Origin: Chitinophagales bacterium
GTDB lineage: Bacteria > Bacteroidota > Bacteroidia > Chitinophagales > Chitinophagaceae
Reading direction: 5' to 3'
Length of the DNA: 10,528 bases
NCBI GenBank assembly: GCA_025355935.1
Contig: JANXYS010000499.1
Coordinates: 1 to 10,528 of the forward strand
A model generated the notes under the pieces. The model saw only the letters and a program-made list of their open reading frames with translations. It did not search any database and was not told where the DNA came from. Below are positions 6,840 to 10,528 of this stretch, in pieces. Numbering within the stretch: position 1 is the first letter of the stretch; each line of letters opens with the position of its first letter. The position numbers were made by a program, and so were the translations under genes.

Positions 6840-8189
6840 TTAATGTCCTCCTCCCATGGGCAGCACGACATCATCTGCCAGGACCGTTGGGGCTTTGATG
6901 AAGAGCGTGAGGCCGGAAGCAATTAAAAGGAATGTCGCCCCGAAATAAATTGCATTAACTGGTTCCATTCCGAGAAAGCTGTTGAAGATATGTCCAAATG
7001 TTAATGAGTATATCAACATTGGGATAACTATCATCATGTTAATGATTCCCATGTATACGCCATACCTTGCCTTCGGTATATCGTTAACGATCATAAGGTA
7101 GGGGACGCCCATCATACTCGCCCATGCAATTCCAAAACCAATGAGAGGAATAAATACAAGGTATTTATTTTCAATATGTGGGAAAATAAACAAGGCAATA
7201 GCGGCCATTAGCAGGCAGATACTATGAACTATTTTGGGCCCTTTTTTCCTGGCAAACCAAACTAATCCGAATGCGGAAATGAAAGTGATGATGTTTGTCC
7301 ATCCGCTTATCAAACCGCCCCAGCCAACTGCCTGTTTATAAAGCTCATTGGTTGCGGAGCTATCGGTAGTTTTAAAGATAGATTTAGCAATTGTCAAATC
7401 CTTATAATCCCAATAACATTTTAAAGCAAACCACTGAAAAAGATAGACGATAAATAACCTCCACATATTGGAGGGCATTTCTCTGATGGCATGAAATATT
7501 TCTTTAAACGGAGTAAGAATGGTGAGCTTTCGATTTCTAAGTTCTGCCAGTTCTTCCGGGGTAGGCGGTATTTCGGGTGTCGTGCTGTTACTCCATAAAA
7601 CGCTGGTTATACTGCAGAAGGCGCCAAAGAAAAAGGAAGCAAATACCCAGTATGGAATATTATTCGCACTTGTCTTATTAAAGAAAGGAACAAGTTGAAA
7701 AAGAAATAGAGATAAGGCTGCAAGCGTTTGTCCGAAACCTGTAAAAAAACTCTGTGCAAGGAAACCTGTCGGCTGCTGAACTGGTGATAACTTATCGGCC
7801 ACGAAGGCCCTGTAGGGCTCCATGGCAGTGTTATTCGCAGCATCGAGGATCCACAGCAGCCCCACGGCCATCCAGAGCGTTTTGCTGAAAGGGAAGAAAA
7901 ATAAGCAAATACTTGATAGCAACGCACCAATTAAAAAATAAGGTTTTCGTCGGCCCCATCTCGGATGCCAGGTTTTATCACTAAGCGCACCAATGATCGG
8001 TTGGATAAGTAATCCAGTAATAGGACCGGCAATCTGCAATATAGGCAAGTCTCCATTTTCGGCTCCAAGAAATTTGTAAATAGGGTTTACTGCATTTTGC
8101 TGAAGTGAAAAACTATACTGGATGCCAAAGAACCCTACGTTCATATTGATAATCTGCCAGAAACTCATACTGGGTTTGCGCAAGGTCAT
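6840..8189 (-). CDS. MFS transporter, SLC45 / sucrose-transporter-like (GPH-type)
   Basis: This is an inner-membrane carrier resembling plant sucrose:H+ symporters and the SLC45 family, whose bacterial members take up sucrose, maltose or other glucosides. The 449 residues contain about 12 hydrophobic segments. Characteristic stretches, numbered from the ATG chosen here, are GPITGLLIQPIIGALSDKT (55-73), RWGRRKPYFLIGAL (78-91) and EPYRAFVAD (124-132), with a charged central loop around PPTPEELAELRNRK between the halves. The chosen start is ATG at 8189-8187. A TTG two codons earlier (8195-8193) is also in frame but less likely, and no Shine-Dalgarno sequence is visible for either. It is the first gene of the four-gene operon; the sugar-porter gene begins 26 bases after its stop. 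An operator-like palindrome lies about 55-65 bases upstream. With amylosucrase and fructokinase downstream, sucrose is the best cargo guess; trehalose or maltose is possible. Confidence 0.9.
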   Translation of the reverse strand: MTLRKPSMSFWQIINMNVGFFGIQYSFSLQQNAVNPIYKFLGAENGDLPILQIAGPITGLLIQPIIGALSDKTWHPRWGRRKPYFLIGALLSSICLFFFPFSKTLWMAVGLLWILDAANNTAMEPYRAFVADKLSPVQQPTGFLAQSFFTGFGQTLAALSLFLFQLVPFFNKTSANNIPYWVFASFFFGAFCSITSVLWSNSTTPEIPPTPEELAELRNRKLTILTPFKEIFHAIREMPSNMWRLFIVYLFQWFALKCYWDYKDLTIAKSIFKTTDSSATNELYKQAVGWGGLISGWTNIITFISAFGLVWFARKKGPKIVHSICLLMAAIALFIFPHIENKYLVFIPLIGFGIAWASMMGVPYLMIVNDIPKARYGVYMGIINMMIVIPMLIYSLTFGHIFNSFLGMEPVNAIYFGATFLLIASGLTLFIKAPTVLADDVVLPMGGGH

Positions 8190-8244
8190 AAGCAATCGAT
8201 GTTAATGCCATTAAATTTAATCAATTCGAACCACCATAATTGCT

Positions 8245-8256
8245 GCAAACGTTTGT
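8245..8256. promoter_or_regulatory. LacI-family-type operator palindrome
   Basis: The sequence GCAAACGTTTGT holds a perfect 10-base inverted repeat (CAAACGTTTG, 8246-8255) centred on CG, the shape typical of operators for LacI/CcpA-family repressors. It lies in the 169-base gap (8190-8358) between the trehalase stop and the SLC45-like start, so it can control the four-gene operon. It is bracketed by a second inverted repeat, CCACCA (8231-8236) and TGGTGG (8256-8261). No clear promoter -7 box could be fixed beside it, and no regulator gene is in the window. The rest of the gap is AT-rich with no visible terminator. Confidence 0.55.
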
Positions 8257-8358
8257 GGTGGATAAGAAAACTTACTGCGGTAACTATAGTAAACCTTGTT
8301 ACATACTTAGGACTAATAGGGATGAGTTAATATTTTTCTTTTTGAATTTAATACACAA

Positions 8359-9843
8359 CTACCAATGTTTAAACGCGAGATACACCGCATTGGTCCATCC
8401 AAATCCATCCTGCGAGCTGTATTCACCGCCGCCTGCTTCTTTAGTTAAATCTTCTACATTATATTTCTCCATCATCTTACCGGTAGCTGCGTAAACTTTT
8501 TCATTGAGCGCTGTCCATCGTTTTGCAATCTCAGACGCCAGCTCTATGTGACCGTATCTTTTCAGGCCCAATGCCGAGATCCACTGAAGAGGAGCCCACC
8601 CATTCGGAGCGTCCCATTGCTGCCCGGTGCGATGTTCTGTTGTCACGATACCTCCGGGACGAAGCAGCCGCTCAGTAAGCATTTTTGAGATACTCTCGCT
8701 TTGTGATTGTGATGCCAACCCAAAATAGAGCGAAAATGTCGCGGCAGCAGAATAAATTAATTTTTGATGGTCGCTAACAAAATCAAAATCGAAAAAACAT
8801 TTTAGATGTTCATTCCAGCAATACTTTACTAACGCCTCTTTTCTAATTTCAGCCCGAAACAAGAACAATGTTTTTCCTTCATAATCTCCCCCAATCTCCA
8901 GTGCTTTAGAAATCACCTTTTCAAGGTTGAATAAAAGACAGTTAAGATCTACAGGAATAATGTCGGTCGTGTGAATTGTAGAAAAGCTGACTCCCTCCTT
9001 AAACCACCTGGATGAAAAGTCCCACCCGGATTCACATGCCGCACGAAGATTACGAAATAAGTGCTCCTTATCTACAACTCGCTCAGCCAATTCGATATCT
9101 TCTTTATAAGACTCCGGTCTGGGAGTACTATTTTCATCATAATACCTGTTTAAGACGGAACCATCCTTCATTCGAACAACACGGCGGCTACAATTTAACT
9201 TTTCATCTAGATCCTTCTCGTCTTTCATCCAGAATAAATGTTCTTTTAAAAGCTGTGGCAGGTATTTTCCGAAAATTTCAGGGCCTTTTATTTCAGCAAG
9301 CAACTCAATCATTGCAGCAAAAAAAGGAGGTTGAGACCGGCCGGTAAAATAGGTTCGATTGCCATTTGGAATATAACCAAGGTCATCAATCAAGAAAGCA
9401 AAATTGTCAACCATGTTTTCAATCATCGTTATTTTTCCGGACTCTCTTAATCCAAGCATTGTAAAATAACTATCCCAGTAAAAAATCTCCCTGAATCTGC
9501 CCCCGGGTACGATGTAAGGATAAGGTAGCTGAAGCAGTGAACTTTCTGCACTTGCAGGCTGCCGGGTGAGTTCATCCCATAGGAAATTAATATGCTCTTC
9601 GGCAGATCGTGTACGCTCGCTCTGAAAGTTGGATGCGATAGCAGGCGGTTCTTGAAAATTAATTTTTATGAATGAACGAAGATCAAACTCGGGAAGATCC
9701 TTTTGAGATTTATATAAGTTAATTATCGCGGGCAAAAGATGAAGTGGCGTACAATCCACAAATGTTTTGCCATCGGGGAAAACATTTTCAACCTGTGTTC
9801 TCTCAAATAACTCCCCTATTGAATAAATGTCCATCTCAGGCAT
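8359..9843 (-). CDS. Trehalase, glycoside hydrolase family 37
   Basis: This enzyme hydrolyses alpha,alpha-trehalose to two glucose. The 494 residues form the (alpha/alpha)6 barrel expected of GH37. Both family signatures are present: PGGRFREIFYWDSY (113-126) and QWDAPNGWAP (409-418). The catalytic acid is Asp275 in ESGWDFSSRW, matching Asp312 of E. coli Tre37A. The catalytic base is Glu474 in GGGEYSSQDGFGWTN, matching Glu496 of that enzyme. No signal peptide or lipobox is visible at the N-terminus, so it is probably cytoplasmic and depends on an importer. The start is ATG at 9843-9841; a second ATG three codons later is possible. It lies 17 bases after the stop of the FucP-like transporter in the same direction, so the two probably share a transcript. 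The following operon may be a separate unit because of the 169-base gap and its operator. Confidence 0.95.
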   Translation of the reverse strand: MPEMDIYSIGELFERTQVENVFPDGKTFVDCTPLHLLPAIINLYKSQKDLPEFDLRSFIKINFQEPPAIASNFQSERTRSAEEHINFLWDELTRQPASAESSLLQLPYPYIVPGGRFREIFYWDSYFTMLGLRESGKITMIENMVDNFAFLIDDLGYIPNGNRTYFTGRSQPPFFAAMIELLAEIKGPEIFGKYLPQLLKEHLFWMKDEKDLDEKLNCSRRVVRMKDGSVLNRYYDENSTPRPESYKEDIELAERVVDKEHLFRNLRAACESGWDFSSRWFKEGVSFSTIHTTDIIPVDLNCLLFNLEKVISKALEIGGDYEGKTLFLFRAEIRKEALVKYCWNEHLKCFFDFDFVSDHQKLIYSAAATFSLYFGLASQSQSESISKMLTERLLRPGGIVTTEHRTGQQWDAPNGWAPLQWISALGLKRYGHIELASEIAKRWTALNEKVYAATGKMMEKYNVEDLTKEAGGGEYSSQDGFGWTNAVYLAFKHW

Positions 9844-9860
9844 TATGGTAATTTTAAGAG

Positions 9861-10528
9861 TTAGTGTGAAGCTTGGTTGGCGATCACAATATCCTTGTGC
9901 TCATCGCTTTGTTTCTGAATTCGATTAAAGAAAAGAAGACTTATAATTAGGATACTTATTGGTATAAGAGAAAAGTAAAAAGCAGCTTGTCCGCCATGGT
10001 GTTCAAAAACGTAGCCGGTTATAATAGACCCGGTAGTTCCTCCAAGCGCAGAAAAAATAACAATCAGCCCGCTCATGGATCCATGCATTCTAACTGGCAA
10101 CGAACTAAGAATTACAGAATTTATAGCCGGATAAATAGGGGCCAGTAGGATACCTATCAGGGGGAACATAAATGCGACCATTGGCGCCTCTGACCAGCTG
10201 GTTATGTTAGTCACATTAAGATTGGATGTAAGCGGGATAACCAGCAACACAAGCGTAGCTGCAAGAAGCAGGCAGCTAATCAGTACTTTTAGCCAGTGGA
10301 TTTTTCTTAGTAAGATGCCGGCCGTAAACCGCCCTACTGCAGTAGACGCGGCAAGGATGCTTGCCATTTGAATACTAAGTGTGGTTGACAGATGCAATAC
10401 TTTACTATTAAAGGTTGGAAGCCAACTCATGATACTCTGTTCAATAAGAACGTAAAAAAACACGCTGACGATAAATATCAATACTAACGGCTTTATCGCC
10501 AATTTTATCATACCAAGAAAATCTTCAC
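9861..10528 (-). CDS. MFS sugar transporter, FucP-like, C-terminal half
   Basis: This is an inner-membrane MFS carrier of the FHS/FucP type, whose members in Bacteroidetes take up glucose, fucose or other sugars by H+ symport. The frame stays open through the right edge (in-frame codons read EDFLG before the first Met at 10511), and the visible part begins inside the second half of a normal MFS protein. The gene is therefore cut by the window end and does not start at that Met. About 222 residues with six hydrophobic segments are seen, including VFFYVLIEQSIMSWLPTF, AVGRFTAGILL and a helix with GILLAPIYPAINSVIL typical of FucP-like transporters. A hydrophilic tail (RIQKQSDEHKD) ends the protein. 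It lies 17 bases upstream of the trehalase, so trehalose, or glucose released from it, is a reasonable cargo guess. Subfamily placement is moderate. Confidence 0.85.
   Translation of the reverse strand, partial: EDFLGMIKLAIKPLVLIFIVSVFFYVLIEQSIMSWLPTFNSKVLHLSTTLSIQMASILAASTAVGRFTAGILLRKIHWLKVLISCLLLAATLVLLVIPLTSNLNVTNITSWSEAPMVAFMFPLIGILLAPIYPAINSVILSSLPVRMHGSMSGLIVIFSALGGTTGSIITGYVFEHHGGQAAFYFSLIPISILIISLLFFNRIQKQSDEHKDIVIANQASH

Noticed and set aside
8193..8195. TTG at 8195 as the start of the SLC45-like transporter
   Set aside because: An in-frame ATG lies two codons downstream (8189) and gives a natural N-terminus; the TTG adds only two residues.
8231..8261. CCACCA/TGGTGG hairpin as a terminator for the trehalase gene
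   Set aside because: The stem is 6 bases with a 19-base loop and no T-run follows on the minus strand. It also lies far from the trehalase stop and overlaps the operator palindrome.
9012..9347. Plus-strand open frame opposite the trehalase (and similar ones opposite the helicase, kinase and transporters)
   Set aside because: These lie wholly inside well-supported minus-strand genes, show no family motif and have no spacing or start signal of their own.
9861..10511. FucP-like gene starting at the Met at 10511 as a half-size transporter
   Set aside because: The frame stays open upstream to the window edge, and the visible protein matches the second half of a normal 12-helix carrier, so it is a gene cut by the window.
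1..10528. CRISPR array, insertion sequence, tRNA or phage genes
   Set aside because: No spaced direct repeats, transposase motifs, terminal inverted repeats, cloverleaf-like stretches or phage proteins were seen on either strand.

Overview
The window looks like chromosomal DNA of a Bacteroidetes bacterium, probably from the Sphingobacteriaceae (Pedobacter/Mucilaginibacter type). This is inferred from the protein families, the moderate-to-low GC content, the near absence of Shine-Dalgarno sequences, and promoter-like motifs with TTTG. No rRNA or other taxonomic marker is present, so the assignment is an inference. Seven of the eight genes lie on the minus strand; only the CvfB-like gene is on the plus strand.

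Left part (1-2594), nucleic-acid maintenance and RNA genes. It holds the 5' end of recG (minus, runs off the left edge), a complete RhlE-type DEAD-box RNA helicase (minus, TTG start), and a divergently oriented CvfB-like S1-domain RNA-binding protein (plus). The CvfB gene is interrupted by an in-frame TGA. The last 54 codons, encoding the winged-helix end of the family, continue in the same frame with no further damage. recG has no ATG, GTG or TTG between its upstream in-frame stop and its conserved first residues.

Right part (2599-10528), a disaccharide-use locus, all on the minus strand. In transcription order (right to left) it holds a FucP-like MFS sugar transporter (5' end outside the window), a cytoplasmic-looking GH37 trehalase, a 169-base gap with a LacI-type operator palindrome, an SLC45/plant-SUT-like MFS transporter, a sugar-porter MFS transporter, a PfkB-family fructokinase and a GH13_4 amylosucrase-type enzyme. 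The last four genes are tightly spaced: 26 bases, then a 4-base ATGA overlap, then 10 bases. They look like one operon.

Inferred physiology: disaccharides such as sucrose and trehalose enter the cytoplasm through H+-coupled MFS carriers. Trehalase splits trehalose to glucose. The amylosucrase-type enzyme splits sucrose, either transferring glucose to alpha-glucan or hydrolysing, and releases fructose, which the fructokinase phosphorylates. The palindrome upstream of the four-gene operon suggests control by a LacI-family regulator encoded outside the window.

I found no mobile element, CRISPR array, tRNA or rRNA, and no gene set that looks like a wholly new system. The most unusual items are the in-frame stop in cvfB, the missing canonical start of recG, and the clustering of an amylosucrase with three different MFS carrier families.
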